Source: Rhizobiales bacterium IMCC20636
Lineage (GTDB): Bacteria; Pseudomonadota; Alphaproteobacteria; Rhizobiales; GCA-2746425
Length of the DNA: 64,000 nt
Reading direction: 5' to 3'
Assembly (NCBI GenBank): GCA_016865015.1
Contig: CP018226.1
Coordinates: forward strand, 3,503,001-3,567,000
In this document: piece after piece, positions 55,071-64,000 of the stretch
Position numbering within the stretch: position 1 is the stretch's first letter
Layout of the letters: every line of letters starts with the position of its first letter
Notes under the pieces: generated by a model
What the model saw: the letters and a program-made list of their open reading frames with translations, nothing else
Database searches by the model: none
Told to the model about the DNA's origin: nothing
Translations under genes and position numbers: made by a program

Positions 55071-56921
55071 TCAACGGCGGCCGAACAGTTTTTCAATGTC
55101 AGCCAGTTTCAGTTCCACATATGTCGGGCGGCCATGGTTGCACTGACCGGAATTTGGTGTTGCTTCCATATCGCGCAAGAGCGCGTTCATTTCTTCAGCC
55201 CTCAATCGACGACCAGAGCGCACTGATCCATGACAAGCCATGGTTGCCGCGACATAATGCAACCGCTCCACAAGCCGGGTGGACTCATCCAGTTCTGCCA
55301 GATCATCGGCAATGTCCTGTACCAGACCACGCACATCAGTTTCGCCCAGCAAGGCAGGCGTTTCGCGAACACAAATGGCACCGGGTCCAAAACGCTCCAG
55401 ATGCAGACCGAGTTCGCTGAGTTCGTGCGCGCGCGCTTCCAGACGGTCGACATCTTCTTCCGGCAGATCGATGATATCCGGAATCAATAGCATCTGGGTT
55501 GCCACGTCGTTTTTCGCCAGCGCAACCTTCAGCCGTTCATAGACAAGCCGCTCATGGGCGGCATGCTGATCAACGATAACCAGACCGTCTTCTGTCTGGG
55601 CAATGATATAGTTTTCATGAATTTGCGCACGCGCCGCCCCCAGGGGCAGATATGCAGCTTGCTGATCAAACTGCGTGTCCTGCATGGGTCGTGTATCGGT
55701 CGAAGGACCTTGCATGGCAGCAAAGCTGCTATTGGTCATTGGCGCGTCGTAGGAAGCCTGTGACGGCGCTGAAAAGCCACTGCCCTGCGCAGGATTCGGT
55801 GCAAAAGAGGCATCGTGAAATTCCGGTCTGAAAGGCGACTGTTGCCAGTCAGACGGCCGGTCTGGCGCAAAAGGCCTGCGCTGAAGCAGGGCTAACGCTT
55901 CACTTCCACCAGTGGTGGCCGAGCGGTGGCCGGTGGCTGCCATGGCCTGCCGGATTGCCCCGATGATCAGTCCACGCACCAGAGCTGCATCACGGAACCT
56001 GACGTCGGCCTTGGTGGGATGAACATTGACGTCGACCTGATGGGAATCAATATCGACAAACAGAACCGCTACGGGATGACGGTGTTTCGACTGAAAATCG
56101 GAATAGGCTGCGCGCAAGGCGCCCAGCAATTGCCGATCCCGAACCGGGCGTCCATTGACGAAAAAAAACTGCTGCAGTGTGTTGGAGCGATTGAAGGTCG
56201 GTAGCGCTGCAAAACCTGTCAGCCGGACATCTTCGCGAACCGCATCAATGGCAATTGCATTGTCACGAAACTCCTTGCCCATGACCTGGGTGATGCGTGA
56301 CAACAGCGCCTCATCTCCGCTGGCTGCACCAAAATCCAGCATGGTGCGATCCGGGCCGGTCAGAGAAAACCGGATTTCAGGATGCGCCAGCGCCAGACGC
56401 TTCACCACATCGGTGATGGCGGCGGTCTCGGCACGGTCGCTCTTGAGGAACTTCAGACGCGCAGGCGTGGTGAAAAACAGGTTCCGCACTTCGATTTGCG
56501 TACCGGTGTTGAGCGCTGTTGGCGTGACCGCAGACTTGCTGCCGCCATCAATTGTTATTGCCCAGCCAGTGTCTGATCCCAATTGCCGGGTCTTTATGGA
56601 GAGTTCCGCTACGGACCCGATCGACGGCAGCGCCTCACCGCGAAACCCCAGACTCTGAATATCAAACAGATCAGATTCATCAAGTTTGCTGGTGCAGTGG
56701 CGCTCAACCGCCAAGGCCAGATCTTCGGCATTCATGCCGGTTCCATTATCGGTCACCCGCAGCATGGTCTTGCCACCGCTTGCGGTCACGATGTCAATGC
56801 GGGTCGCTTGTGCATCAATGGCGTTTTCGACCAATTCCTTGATCACACTTGCAGGCCGCTCCACCACCTCGCCAGCGGCAATGCGGTTGATGGTGCCTTC
56901 CGTCAATTGTCGGATGGTCAT
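55071..56921 (-). CDS. mutL: DNA mismatch repair protein MutL with endonuclease motif
   Basis: A 616-residue MutL. The GHKL ATPase domain has [27 protein letters not shown] and the [10 protein letters not shown] lid; a poorly conserved linker runs about 335-425. The C-terminal domain holds [12 protein letters not shown], matching the nicking-endonuclease motif DQHA-x2-E-x4-E, plus the ACHGSVR and [11 protein letters not shown] metal-site motifs. Escherichia coli MutL lacks this site and relies on MutH; bacteria without MutH use the MutL nuclease. No MutH is in the window. It stands alone, with about 75 bases to the lipoprotein gene upstream on the same strand. Confidence 0.95.
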   Translation of the reverse strand: MTIRQLTEGTINRIAAGEVVERPASVIKELVENAIDAQATRIDIVTASGGKTMLRVTDNGTGMNAEDLALAVERHCTSKLDESDLFDIQSLGFRGEALPSIGSVAELSIKTRQLGSDTGWAITIDGGSKSAVTPTALNTGTQIEVRNLFFTTPARLKFLKSDRAETAAITDVVKRLALAHPEIRFSLTGPDRTMLDFGAASGDEALLSRITQVMGKEFRDNAIAIDAVREDVRLTGFAALPTFNRSNTLQQFFFVNGRPVRDRQLLGALRAAYSDFQSKHRHPVAVLFVDIDSHQVDVNVHPTKADVRFRDAALVRGLIIGAIRQAMAATGHRSATTGGSEALALLQRRPFAPDRPSDWQQSPFRPEFHDASFAPNPAQGSGFSAPSQASYDAPMTNSSFAAMQGPSTDTRPMQDTQFDQQAAYLPLGAARAQIHENYIIAQTEDGLVIVDQHAAHERLVYERLKVALAKNDVATQMLLIPDIIDLPEEDVDRLEARAHELSELGLHLERFGPGAICVRETPALLGETDVRGLVQDIADDLAELDESTRLVERLHYVAATMACHGSVRSGRRLRAEEMNALLRDMEATPNSGQCNHGRPTYVELKLADIEKLFGRR

Positions 56922-56997
56922 GCGTGAACTCCCAGCACAAATTGAGAGGTGCAGTTACCCCAGTGATTCGGTCATCACATTACAGGTTGGATGCAGG

Positions 56998-57654
56998 TCA
57001 GTCGCGCCAGCGTTTCCAAAGGGATCCGAACAGAGTTCTGGCTTCCGTGCTTTCTTCAAATTCATCCGGCTGCGGAGCATCGGCTGATGGGACCCTGTAT
57101 TCGACGGGCGGATCTGTCAGATATTTGCGTTCATCCGGATTCAGGCTGTTCATGGCCGCACGCTGTTCGCGGAATTTGCGTTGGGCCTCCAAACGCTGTG
57201 CCGTATTCATTTCGGTCACATCGATGGGGCTGACATTCGAATCCGGTTCGCTTCTGCTGTCACGTGCCAAACGTCCGCGACGGAACTCTTCGGGAACTTC
57301 ACCCGATGTGTTTGCAGATTTGCGATTCTTGTCTGGATCATTCGGCCAGGCCGCTGAGTGTGACAGGGCAAGCTTTTCTTCCGGTGCAGGCAATTGTGAA
57401 GATGGTGGCAGCACCAATTCAGAACGGGCCTGATATTCAATCGGCTCTTTCTTTTTCTTACCGCCGGCCAGATTCCCTGTCAGTTCCTGAATCATTGACA
57501 ATTCGGGAGATTTTCCCGTGCCATAAGTCGGTGTATTACAGCCTGCCAGCGCCAGAAGTGATGCCAAAAGGCCAAACGCGGCGGTGGCCTTGAGGGCACG
57601 TTCTATGGAATTCGTGACAGTCAATGCAACACCCGTTCTCACTCGTAAGGTCAT
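56998..57654 (-). CDS. Lipoprotein beside lspA, function unknown
   Basis: From ATG 57654 about 218 residues. The signal sequence ends in LLASLLALAGC, a lipobox with the lipidated Cys at about residue 39. The mature part is polar and low in hydrophobics: KKKKEPIEYQARSELVLPPS, then a Glu/Arg-rich linker and DERKYLTDPPVEYRVP near the end, a layout like DUF3035/BamF-type lipoproteins of Alphaproteobacteria. The frame extends to 57744, overlapping lspA, but adds no lipoprotein features. It sits just behind lspA, the gene for the peptidase that would process it. Confidence 0.68.
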   Translation of the reverse strand: MTLRVRTGVALTVTNSIERALKATAAFGLLASLLALAGCNTPTYGTGKSPELSMIQELTGNLAGGKKKKEPIEYQARSELVLPPSSQLPAPEEKLALSHSAAWPNDPDKNRKSANTSGEVPEEFRRGRLARDSRSEPDSNVSPIDVTEMNTAQRLEAQRKFREQRAAMNSLNPDERKYLTDPPVEYRVPSADAPQPDEFEESTEARTLFGSLWKRWRD

Positions 57655-57733
57655 TCTGCAAATGCGCTTTTGACAGAAAACCTTAAATAAACTTTCACTA
57701 CCGGATGCTTTTTGTGCAACCAAGATGGCGCAA

Positions 57734-58267
57734 TTAAGACCCATCCGGCTCTTGCGGAGGCGATCCCGGCCAGATCATGTCATACAGGAGCAGAGCAAAT
57801 CCTGCAACGATTGCAACATCAGCAACATTAAAGACATACCAGTAGAAATTAAAGGCGTGCAGCGACACGAAATCCGCAACAGCGCCATAGATCACCCGGT
57901 CGATCGTATTGCCAAGTCCGCCACCAATTACAAGTGCGGCGCCGATGCAGAACCACTTTGTCTGGGCCCGATTAGACCATATCCAGACAGAAACACATGC
58001 GGCCAACCCAACAACGACCAGCAGCCATCGGCCCAAATCACTGTTCTGTTGAAACAGCCCGTAACTGATTCCACGGTTCCAGACCATCAGAAGATCGATA
58101 TTCTGAGTCAGAAAAATCTTTTGACCCTGCTGCAGCCCAAGCCCGTATAAAATGGCGTATTTGGATGCTTGGTCAAAGATCAGCAGAATGACAGCCCACC
58201 GCAGTACAAAGGCTGCGGTGGGGCTCCACAAAGACATTTTCTCGTACCATTGAGGACCCGACTCCAT
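57734..58267 (-). CDS. lspA: Lipoprotein signal peptidase LspA
   Basis: A 177-residue inner-membrane aspartic peptidase that removes signal peptides from lipidated prolipoproteins. Four helices are predicted. Both catalytic aspartates are present: GNTIDRVIYGAVADFV and FNVADVAIVAGF; VWNRGISYGLF is the usual conserved segment before them. It starts three bases after ileS ends, an ileS-lspA arrangement common in proteobacteria, and is followed by a lipoprotein gene. Confidence 0.94.
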   Translation of the reverse strand: MESGPQWYEKMSLWSPTAAFVLRWAVILLIFDQASKYAILYGLGLQQGQKIFLTQNIDLLMVWNRGISYGLFQQNSDLGRWLLVVVGLAACVSVWIWSNRAQTKWFCIGAALVIGGGLGNTIDRVIYGAVADFVSLHAFNFYWYVFNVADVAIVAGFALLLYDMIWPGSPPQEPDGS

Positions 58268-58270
58268 GGG

Positions 58271-61200
58271 TTAGTCCTCCAAGAGACCGGCTGCTGCCAG
58301 TTCACGCAATGCATGTGCATCACGCGGCGTAACATCGGGATAGTCCGGGTCCTGACCAATTTCGGTGGAAAACTTCCACGAACGAGCGCATTTTTGTCCT
58401 TCAGCTGGCGCAAACACCACGGCGACACCGGGCACTTCATCGAGGCGGAAGGCATCTGCGGGCGCAGCGCCGATCTTCACATCAATACCGCTTGTGATGC
58501 AGATATCCGCAAAATCAGACTGCTCCTCGACGCCGCGATAGGCATCTCCCTCCAGATAGACATGGGGCGCTGCCTCCAGTGAAGAGCCGATCCGCTTTTC
58601 GCGTCGCTCAATCTCAAGGGCACCGGTAACCACCATGCGCACGGAGCGAATGTCTTGCCATTTAGCTGCCAAAGCGTCATTCAGCCATTCCTCAGGAAGG
58701 CGGTTGAAATCCTGCAGATGGACAGATGGCGTTTTGCCATCGGAGCCTGTGTTGTCAGCATCCCCATCCAACACATCCAGTCGATCATGGCGAGACAGCC
58801 AGGATTCCTCGCTTGTGAAGGGAATGATGGGCGCAAGCCAGCGCACCAGATTATCAAATATCCGGTCAATCACCGTCAGCGCGGCCTTGCGGGTCACGCT
58901 GGACATCGGATCGCAGTACAAAGTGTCCTTGCGAACATCAAAATAGAACGCCGACAGATCAAGGTTCATGAAGCGCGACAGCGCACCAAAGACCTTCTTG
59001 AAGTCATAGGCGTCGTAGCCATCATTGACGGTCTTTTCCAGCGCACAGAGCTGATGAAGCATGTAGCGCTCCAGTTCCGGCAAGTCTGAATAATTCACCG
59101 CATCCGTTTCCGCATTGAAATGGGTAAGCGCTCCCAACATCCATCGGATTGAGTTGCGGAGTTTGCGATAAGACTCGACATTTGTCTTGATGATTTCCGG
59201 TCCAAGCCGCTGGTCCTCGGAATAATCCACCGAGGCCACCCAAAGACGCAGAATATCTGCGCCATATTGCTTGATGATGTCTTGCGGCGCGACGGTGTTG
59301 CCGAGAGATTTCGACATTTTCCGACCGTCCTGGTCCATCGTGAAGCCGTGGGTCAGGACCGCGTCATAAGGCGCGCGCCCACGGGTGCCACAGCTTTCCA
59401 GCAGAGATGAATGGAACCATCCGCGATGCTGATCAGACCCTTCCAGATAGAGATCAGCCGGCCATTTCAGTTCCGGGCGATCTTCCAGAACGTAAGAATG
59501 GGTTGATCCGCTGTCGAACCAGACATCCAGAATGTCGGTGACCGGTTCCCATTTGTCCGCATCATGATCAGTGCCGAGAAAACGCTCTTTTGCGCCTTCT
59601 TCAAACCAGGCATCAGCCCCTTCAGCTTCAAACGCCTCCAGAATGCGCTGATTGACCGCATCATCCACAAGGATTTTTCCGTTTTCATCAGCAAAGACAG
59701 CAATGGGAACGCCCCAGGCGCGCTGTCGGGACAGGACCCAATCCGGGCGATTTTCAATCATCGCGCGCAGACGCTTCTGCCCGGCATCCGGATAAAAGCG
59801 CGTTGCATCAATGGCATTCAGTGCGCGGCGGCGCAGTGTATCGTTCTGCTGCCCTTCAATGTCTTCATCCATATAGACGAACCATTGCGGGGTATTGCGG
59901 AAGATGACCGGCTTCTTTGAGCGCCAGGAATGCGGATAATCATGTTTCAGCCGTCCGCGTGCAAACAGATTGTTCTGGCCGATAAGCGCCGTGATGACAC
60001 GCTGATTGGCATCACCCTTCTTGCCCTTGTCGTCAATGACACGCGCAGCGCCACCGTCGGCATCCGGACCAAAGCCGGGCGCATCTTCGGTGAAGAAGCC
60101 TGCATCATCCACTGTGAAGGGGATAGATGTATCAATGCCGAGCGCGGCGATCTCACGGCGTTTGGCAACCCAGATTTCAAAGTCATCACGGCCATGGCCG
60201 GGCGCGGTGTGGACAAAGCCCGTACCGGCATCAGCGGTCACATGGTCGCCTTGCAGCAATGGAATTTGGAATTGATAGCCATCAACGCCGAGGCCTTGCA
60301 GCGGGTGGTGCAGGACCATACCTGTCAGATCGTCAGCCGAAACGTCTGACAACCTTGCCACCGCTACCTTGGCTTTTGCCGCGCTTGCTTCGGCCAGAGC
60401 ATCAGCAAAGATCAGCTTGTCGCCAGGTTGTGGGCCGAAATCGTTTTCAGCTGAGGAGACCTCATAAAGACCATAGGAGATTGAGCCTGAAAAGCAGACG
60501 CTGCGGTTACCCGGGATCGTCCAGGGGGTCGTTGTCCAGATGACCACTGCGGCATCCAGCAATGCATCCGGGCCTTTAACGACCGGGAACTTTACCCAGA
60601 TCGTATCGCTTTCATAAGTGTGATACTCGACCTCTGCCTCGGCCAGAGCCGTGCGCTCGACAACAGACCACATGATGGGTTTGGAACCACGATACAATTG
60701 GCCCGTGCCAGCGAATTTCATCAACTCGCCTGCAATGCGCGCCTCAGCATGAAAGGCCATGGTTTTGTAAGGATCATCAAAGTCACCCTGAACGCCCAGG
60801 CGCAGGAACTCCTTAGATTGCTCACCAATCCAGTATTCGGCAAATTCGCGGCATTCCCGGCGAAATTCATTGATGGGAACATCGTCCTTGTTCTTGCCCT
60901 TGGCCCTATATTGCTCCTCGATCTTCCATTCGATCGGCAGGCCATGACAGTCCCAGCCCGGCACATAGGGCGCATGAAAGCCCTGCATCTGCTTTGACCG
61001 GCAGATGATGTCTTTCAAGACCTTGTTGAGCGCATGACCGATATGCAGATTGCCATTGGCATAAGGCGGACCATCATGAAGGACAAATTTGGGACGCTCA
61101 GCCGCATTGGCACCAGAAAGCATGGTGTTGTTCAGGATCTGCTTTTGCAGCGAAGCGCGGTCCCAATAGGACAGTATTTCCGGCTCCTTCTTGGGCAAGC

Positions 61201-61288
61201 CTGCCCGCATCGGGAAAGCGGTCTTCGGCAAGAACAGTGTTTTTGAATAGTCGCGCGCTGGCGCGTTGGTATTTTCAGCCATTATCAA
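58271..61288 (-). CDS. ileS: Isoleucyl-tRNA synthetase
   Basis: A 1005-residue class I synthetase (an ATG two codons later is an equal choice). The HIGH motif is at 82-85 ([15 protein letters not shown]), the editing CP1 domain lies in the middle (about 200-410), KMSKSLGN is the ATP-binding loop and the anticodon domain follows. The C-terminal zinc finger of the Escherichia coli enzyme is degenerate: only KCARSW remains of the first Cys pair and the second pair is gone, a variant I associate with alphaproteobacterial IleS. It leads ileS-lspA. Confidence 0.96.
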   Translation of the reverse strand: MIMAENTNAPARDYSKTLFLPKTAFPMRAGLPKKEPEILSYWDRASLQKQILNNTMLSGANAAERPKFVLHDGPPYANGNLHIGHALNKVLKDIICRSKQMQGFHAPYVPGWDCHGLPIEWKIEEQYRAKGKNKDDVPINEFRRECREFAEYWIGEQSKEFLRLGVQGDFDDPYKTMAFHAEARIAGELMKFAGTGQLYRGSKPIMWSVVERTALAEAEVEYHTYESDTIWVKFPVVKGPDALLDAAVVIWTTTPWTIPGNRSVCFSGSISYGLYEVSSAENDFGPQPGDKLIFADALAEASAAKAKVAVARLSDVSADDLTGMVLHHPLQGLGVDGYQFQIPLLQGDHVTADAGTGFVHTAPGHGRDDFEIWVAKRREIAALGIDTSIPFTVDDAGFFTEDAPGFGPDADGGAARVIDDKGKKGDANQRVITALIGQNNLFARGRLKHDYPHSWRSKKPVIFRNTPQWFVYMDEDIEGQQNDTLRRRALNAIDATRFYPDAGQKRLRAMIENRPDWVLSRQRAWGVPIAVFADENGKILVDDAVNQRILEAFEAEGADAWFEEGAKERFLGTDHDADKWEPVTDILDVWFDSGSTHSYVLEDRPELKWPADLYLEGSDQHRGWFHSSLLESCGTRGRAPYDAVLTHGFTMDQDGRKMSKSLGNTVAPQDIIKQYGADILRLWVASVDYSEDQRLGPEIIKTNVESYRKLRNSIRWMLGALTHFNAETDAVNYSDLPELERYMLHQLCALEKTVNDGYDAYDFKKVFGALSRFMNLDLSAFYFDVRKDTLYCDPMSSVTRKAALTVIDRIFDNLVRWLAPIIPFTSEESWLSRHDRLDVLDGDADNTGSDGKTPSVHLQDFNRLPEEWLNDALAAKWQDIRSVRMVVTGALEIERREKRIGSSLEAAPHVYLEGDAYRGVEEQSDFADICITSGIDVKIGAAPADAFRLDEVPGVAVVFAPAEGQKCARSWKFSTEIGQDPDYPDVTPRDAHALRELAAAGLLED

Positions 61289-61918
61289 CTCTAAAGTCAG
61301 GAGAAAGTATCAGAGCGAAGACAGGCCGTGGACCGATCCTTGCTCTACGCTGCAGTCGTGTGTGGAACCCGGCTCCCCGCGCGCAAAACTGCCCGCGCCT
61401 CAAAGGGAGGCCGGGCCAGTAATTCGTATGGTTCGTCTTGATAAATGTATCATCGATACCAATGCCGGTTGTCTATCTGTTGGGGCTTTTAACAGCGCTT
61501 TGCCGCAGAATAAAGCTTTTGCTGTCAAACACGTCAAATTTGCGCTCGCCCGGCGGATGAGATCATATCATCCTTGACCATCCGACGGGTCAGCTTCTGG
61601 ATTCGACCGAATTCCAGACACTCTGCACACGCCGCCAACTGCTTTGGTCCCAGACGATCCAGGTTGGAATCCGGACCCAGCGCAGAGAAATCTTTATCGG
61701 ATTCAAATCAGACTCTTAAATGACTTTCCTATCGTTGTGATTCAGCTTTAGCACGTTGTGATTCAGGCATCGGACCCAGGAAAATTACCGGTAATGTATA
61801 GTCGTCGAAATTGGAGATACCAGGCCAGGCAGCGGGGCAACCAAGCTTATTCGCGGAACTCTCAAAGACAGCCGGATTGGGCTGATTGCCCTGTCCTGTG
61901 CGGCCCGGTCGCGTGCTC
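61289..61918. other. Intergenic region with a 13-base direct repeat
   Basis: 630 bases between the ileS start and the end of the LysR gene, both on the minus strand. No frame is convincing as a gene. The only structure I see is CGTTGTGATTCAG at 61733-61745 and again at 61754-61766. ribF, which often precedes ileS in proteobacteria, is not here. Confidence 0.5.
61733..61766. repeat. Direct repeat CGTTGTGATTCAG with a 21-base period
   Basis: Two identical 13-base copies at 61733-61745 and 61754-61766, spaced two helical turns apart, so that a protein could bind both on the same face of the DNA. They are 445 bases upstream of ileS, too far for a simple operator of that gene; a short unseen transcript or a scattered repeat is possible. 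Confidence 0.6.
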
Positions 61919-62821
61919 TTATGGTTTTGCCAACTCTGCCACGAGAATGTCAAAAACCGTTCTGATGCGAAGGCTGGTGCTAATTTCCCGATGTGCGACG
62001 AGCCAAATGGGAAACATCAAAGGCTCCAGATCCGGCAAGATGCGCTGTACGGCAGGTTCCGCATCACCAATATGGGCATCAAGAACTCCAATGCCCAAAC
62101 CTTGCTTCACATACTCCCACATCACCAGATAATTCTCCGTCATGACCGGAAAATTGCGTGTGGTGAGATCGAAACCCATCTTGTTGATTGCCTGCATGTA
62201 GGCATCGCCGCTGGTGATGTTGATAAATTCCGCCTTCCGGAAATCGTAGGGAAGTTTTGGATTTCCGATCTGATCAAGATAGCCCGGGGTGGCATAAAAC
62301 CGAGCGGGCACATCTCTGATCTTTCTGGCTATCAGATCGGGTTCGGTGGGCCGAAAGTTGCGAATGGCAATGTCAGCTTCGCGGCGTCTGAGATCGCTGG
62401 TGTTGTGGGATGCGACGATATCGATCTCGATACCAGGCTGCTCGCGGCGCAGTCTGGCAATGATGGGTGGAAGCAGATATGCTGCATAGACTTCGCTCGC
62501 AGATATGCGAACTGTACCCTCAATGGATTGTGATTGACCAATGGCGGCCAAAGACACCCGGTTTGCAGCATCCCCCATGGCCCGCACATGATCGAGCAGT
62601 TCCAACCCTGCCTGAGTAAGCGTCAACCCGCGCCCTACCCTTTGGAACAGCACGATGCCAAGCTCCGTTTCAAGCGCAGCGACCTGTCGGCCAAGAGTTG
62701 GCTGAGCGGCTCCCAAGACCCGTGCAGCGGCCGACAAGGAGCCCTCTTCGGCCGTGATCAGAAACGCCTTTGCGTGGTTCCAGTCAAATTTGATACCATT
62801 CCATTCCATGCATAAACGCAT
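61919..62821 (-). CDS. LysR family transcriptional regulator
   Basis: A 300-residue LysR protein. The N-terminal helix-turn-helix is clear: WNHAKAFLITAEEGSLSAAA, RVLGAAQPTLGRQVAALETE, LGIVLFQRVGRGLTLTQAG; the effector domain begins at about 95 with GTVRISASEVYAAYLLPPII. The start may be ATG 62821 or 62809. It is divergent from the NAD(P)-dependent oxidoreductase at 62911, with 89 bases that contain a palindrome between them, so it probably controls that gene and itself. Confidence 0.9.
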   Translation of the reverse strand: MRLCMEWNGIKFDWNHAKAFLITAEEGSLSAAARVLGAAQPTLGRQVAALETELGIVLFQRVGRGLTLTQAGLELLDHVRAMGDAANRVSLAAIGQSQSIEGTVRISASEVYAAYLLPPIIARLRREQPGIEIDIVASHNTSDLRRREADIAIRNFRPTEPDLIARKIRDVPARFYATPGYLDQIGNPKLPYDFRKAEFINITSGDAYMQAINKMGFDLTTRNFPVMTENYLVMWEYVKQGLGIGVLDAHIGDAEPAVQRILPDLEPLMFPIWLVAHREISTSLRIRTVFDILVAELAKP

Positions 62822-62843
62822 ATCATTTAGTCAAATATAGTCA

Positions 62844-62860
62844 ATTTATCTTTGATAAAT
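62844..62860. promoter_or_regulatory. Palindrome in the LysR-oxidoreductase gap
   Basis: ATTTATC (62844-62850) and GATAAAT (62854-62860) pair perfectly around TTT. The repeat TAGTCAA/TAGTCAA (62828-62844 area) lies next to it. In a divergent LysR gap this is the natural candidate for the regulator's binding site. The T-N11-A core of LysR sites can be drawn through it, though A/T-rich sequence makes that easy. Confidence 0.45.
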
Positions 62861-62910
62861 GCATATCTATACATCCGTCCATACACCAACCAATTGCCCG
62901 GAGCGGACCA

Positions 62911-63894
62911 ATGAAAGCGATCACCTACACGAAATACGGTGCACCAGACGTGCTCACACCAGAGCAAGTGACAACACCAACCCCCAGGGACAATGAAGTC
63001 CTTGTCAAAATTCAGGCAACCAGCGTCACCACAGGAGATCAAAAGGCGCGCAGTCTGGACCTGCCAAGAGGATATGGTCTGCTCGGTCGGTTGGTGTTTG
63101 GCATTCTGGCACCAAGACGCCAAATTCTGGGGACGGAGCTTGCAGGCAGGATTGTTGCTGTCGGGCGGAACGTCACCCGGTTCAAGATTGGTGACGACAT
63201 ATTTGCCTATCCCGGAGCCCGCTTAGGCGGTTACGCGGAATATGCCGCGCTGCCAGAGGACGCAGCCATTGCACTGATACCGTCTCAACTCTCCTATAAG
63301 GAAGCCGTTGGACTTTCCTTTGGTCCTGCCACAGCATTGAATTTCCTGCACGACAAGGGGGACATTCAAAGCGGAGAAAATGTGCTCATCGTTGGCGCGT
63401 CTGGCGGGGTCGGTACAGCAGCAGTCCAACTGGCCAAGTATTTTGGAGCACATGTGACAGGTGTGTGCAGCACCACCAATATCGAACTGGTTCTATCTCT
63501 GGGGGCTGACCAGGTCATCGACTACACTCAAGAGGATTTTTCTCAGTCGGGTGCGGATTATGACATTATTCTCGATACAACGGGCACCGTCAGCTATCAA
63601 TCAGCGCAAAAGGCCTTGCGTAGCGGAGGACGCTTTCTGATGGTGTCCGGAGATTTGCCGCAACTCCTGTCAATGAGCTTTGCGAGGAAGCGTGACGGCA
63701 AGAAGGGCATTGCCGGCTATGCTCCCGAAAAGGCGGAAGAACTGGCGTTCATCGCAAAACTTGTGGAAGCAGGCCAATTTTCCCCGGTGATCGATCGATG
63801 CTATCCGCTGGCCGAGATTCAGGACGCGCATGCCTATGTCGATACGGGCCGAAAGAAAGGCAATGTCATCATCAGTGTGGGCGATCAACTCTAG
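62911..63894 (+). CDS. NAD(P)-dependent alcohol dehydrogenase/quinone oxidoreductase
   Basis: A 327-residue medium-chain reductase. The GroES-like domain has MKAITYTKYGAPDVL, LVKIQATSVTTGDQKARSLD and ILGTELAGRIVAVGRNVTRF; the nucleotide-binding domain has VLIVGASGGVGTAAVQLAKY. Zinc ligands are absent, so a zinc-free quinone or enone reductase is most likely. GGAG precedes the ATG. It forms a divergent pair with the LysR gene at 61919, which repeats the regulator/oxidoreductase layout at 12.9-15.2 kb although the proteins are not close copies. Confidence 0.88.
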   Translation: MKAITYTKYGAPDVLTPEQVTTPTPRDNEVLVKIQATSVTTGDQKARSLDLPRGYGLLGRLVFGILAPRRQILGTELAGRIVAVGRNVTRFKIGDDIFAYPGARLGGYAEYAALPEDAAIALIPSQLSYKEAVGLSFGPATALNFLHDKGDIQSGENVLIVGASGGVGTAAVQLAKYFGAHVTGVCSTTNIELVLSLGADQVIDYTQEDFSQSGADYDIILDTTGTVSYQSAQKALRSGGRFLMVSGDLPQLLSMSFARKRDGKKGIAGYAPEKAEELAFIAKLVEAGQFSPVIDRCYPLAEIQDAHAYVDTGRKKGNVIISVGDQL

Positions 63895-63922
63895 CTGTGG
63901 TGCCTCAATAGGTTGTGTCGGT

Positions 63923-64000
63923 TCATACCGAGTTGATTATGAGGTGTTCTGTCGTTTTATCCCACTGTTCGATCTGGGCCAATTCTACATGCGTGTCAAT
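63923..64000 (-). CDS. C-terminal end of a gene that continues past the window, perhaps a transposase
   Basis: The last 25 codons of a minus-strand frame, IDTHVELAQIEQWDKTTEHL and five more residues, ending at TGA 63923-63925. About 96 bases here, coding and 23 bases beyond the stop, recur in decayed form at 26929-27024. The repetition of a gene tail together with its downstream flank suggests an insertion-sequence gene. I cannot name the family from 25 residues. Confidence 0.4.
   Translation of the reverse strand: MDTHVELAQIEQWDKTTEHLIINSV

Noticed and set aside
61266-61577. 103-codon plus-strand frame upstream of ileS
   Set aside because: It begins in the ileS start region on the other strand, has no ribosome-binding site and shows no family resemblance.

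Overview
The window looks like chromosome of an alphaproteobacterium of the order Hyphomicrobiales (Rhizobiales), of moderate GC. The reasons are small order-typical families (DUF2794, DUF2093, DUF4170, a DUF6101-like protein), the order dapF-mtaB-ftsY-ispZ, a tldE-cysQ-DUF4170-MsbA-like-DUF374-waaA-lpxK cluster, a MutL that carries the endonuclease motif, and Ala/Glu-rich tails on ribosomal proteins S16 and L19. Almost everything here is chromosomal housekeeping. The accessory parts lie at about 12.8-15.4 kb, 17.6-24.2 kb and 24.3-32.5 kb. No tRNA, rRNA or CRISPR array was found.

Layout. 0-9 kb: a glutathione transferase, a DUF2794 protein, the minus-strand operon dapF-mtaB-ftsY-yciB, a metallo-beta-lactamase-fold enzyme, a nucleoside hydrolase and a TauE-type exporter. 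9-17.6 kb: ffh, chorismate mutase, rpsP-rimM-trmD, then an inserted redox module (alcohol dehydrogenase, quinol monooxygenase, LysR), then rplS and leuC. 17.6-24.2 kb: a catabolic module (2H phosphoesterase, ROK repressor, TctCBA transporter, inositol-monophosphatase-like enzyme) bracketed by the real leuC 3' end and by a decayed second copy of the leuC 3' end with its terminator. 24.3-31.4 kb: PhzF, an orphan TAXI solute receptor, mobile-element debris, a pentameric ligand-gated ion channel fused to a periplasmic binding protein, and a sulfatase.

32-40.5 kb: a small membrane protein, uvrB, then plus-strand genes for a bicarbonate transporter with its PII-like regulator (sbtA-sbtB), a Kef-type antiporter, a MATE pump and DUF2093. 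40.4-48 kb: the minus-strand lipid A/Kdo cluster with cysQ and tldE. 48-64 kb: DUF6101-like, rsmD, rluB, tadA, a SUKH/patatin pair, purD, ubiA, mutL, a lipoprotein, lspA, ileS, and finally a LysR/oxidoreductase pair.

The most interesting item is the protein at 27153-29402. An N-terminal LivJ-like binding domain continues into a Cys-loop-type (pLGIC) extracellular domain and four membrane helices, so it reads as a ligand-gated channel whose extra sensor is a bacterial transporter binding protein. Second is the 6.4 kb segment whose right edge is a degenerate LeuC C-terminus. Third is a 31-copy GGCTCT microsatellite inside ftsY that encodes a Pro-Glu spacer.
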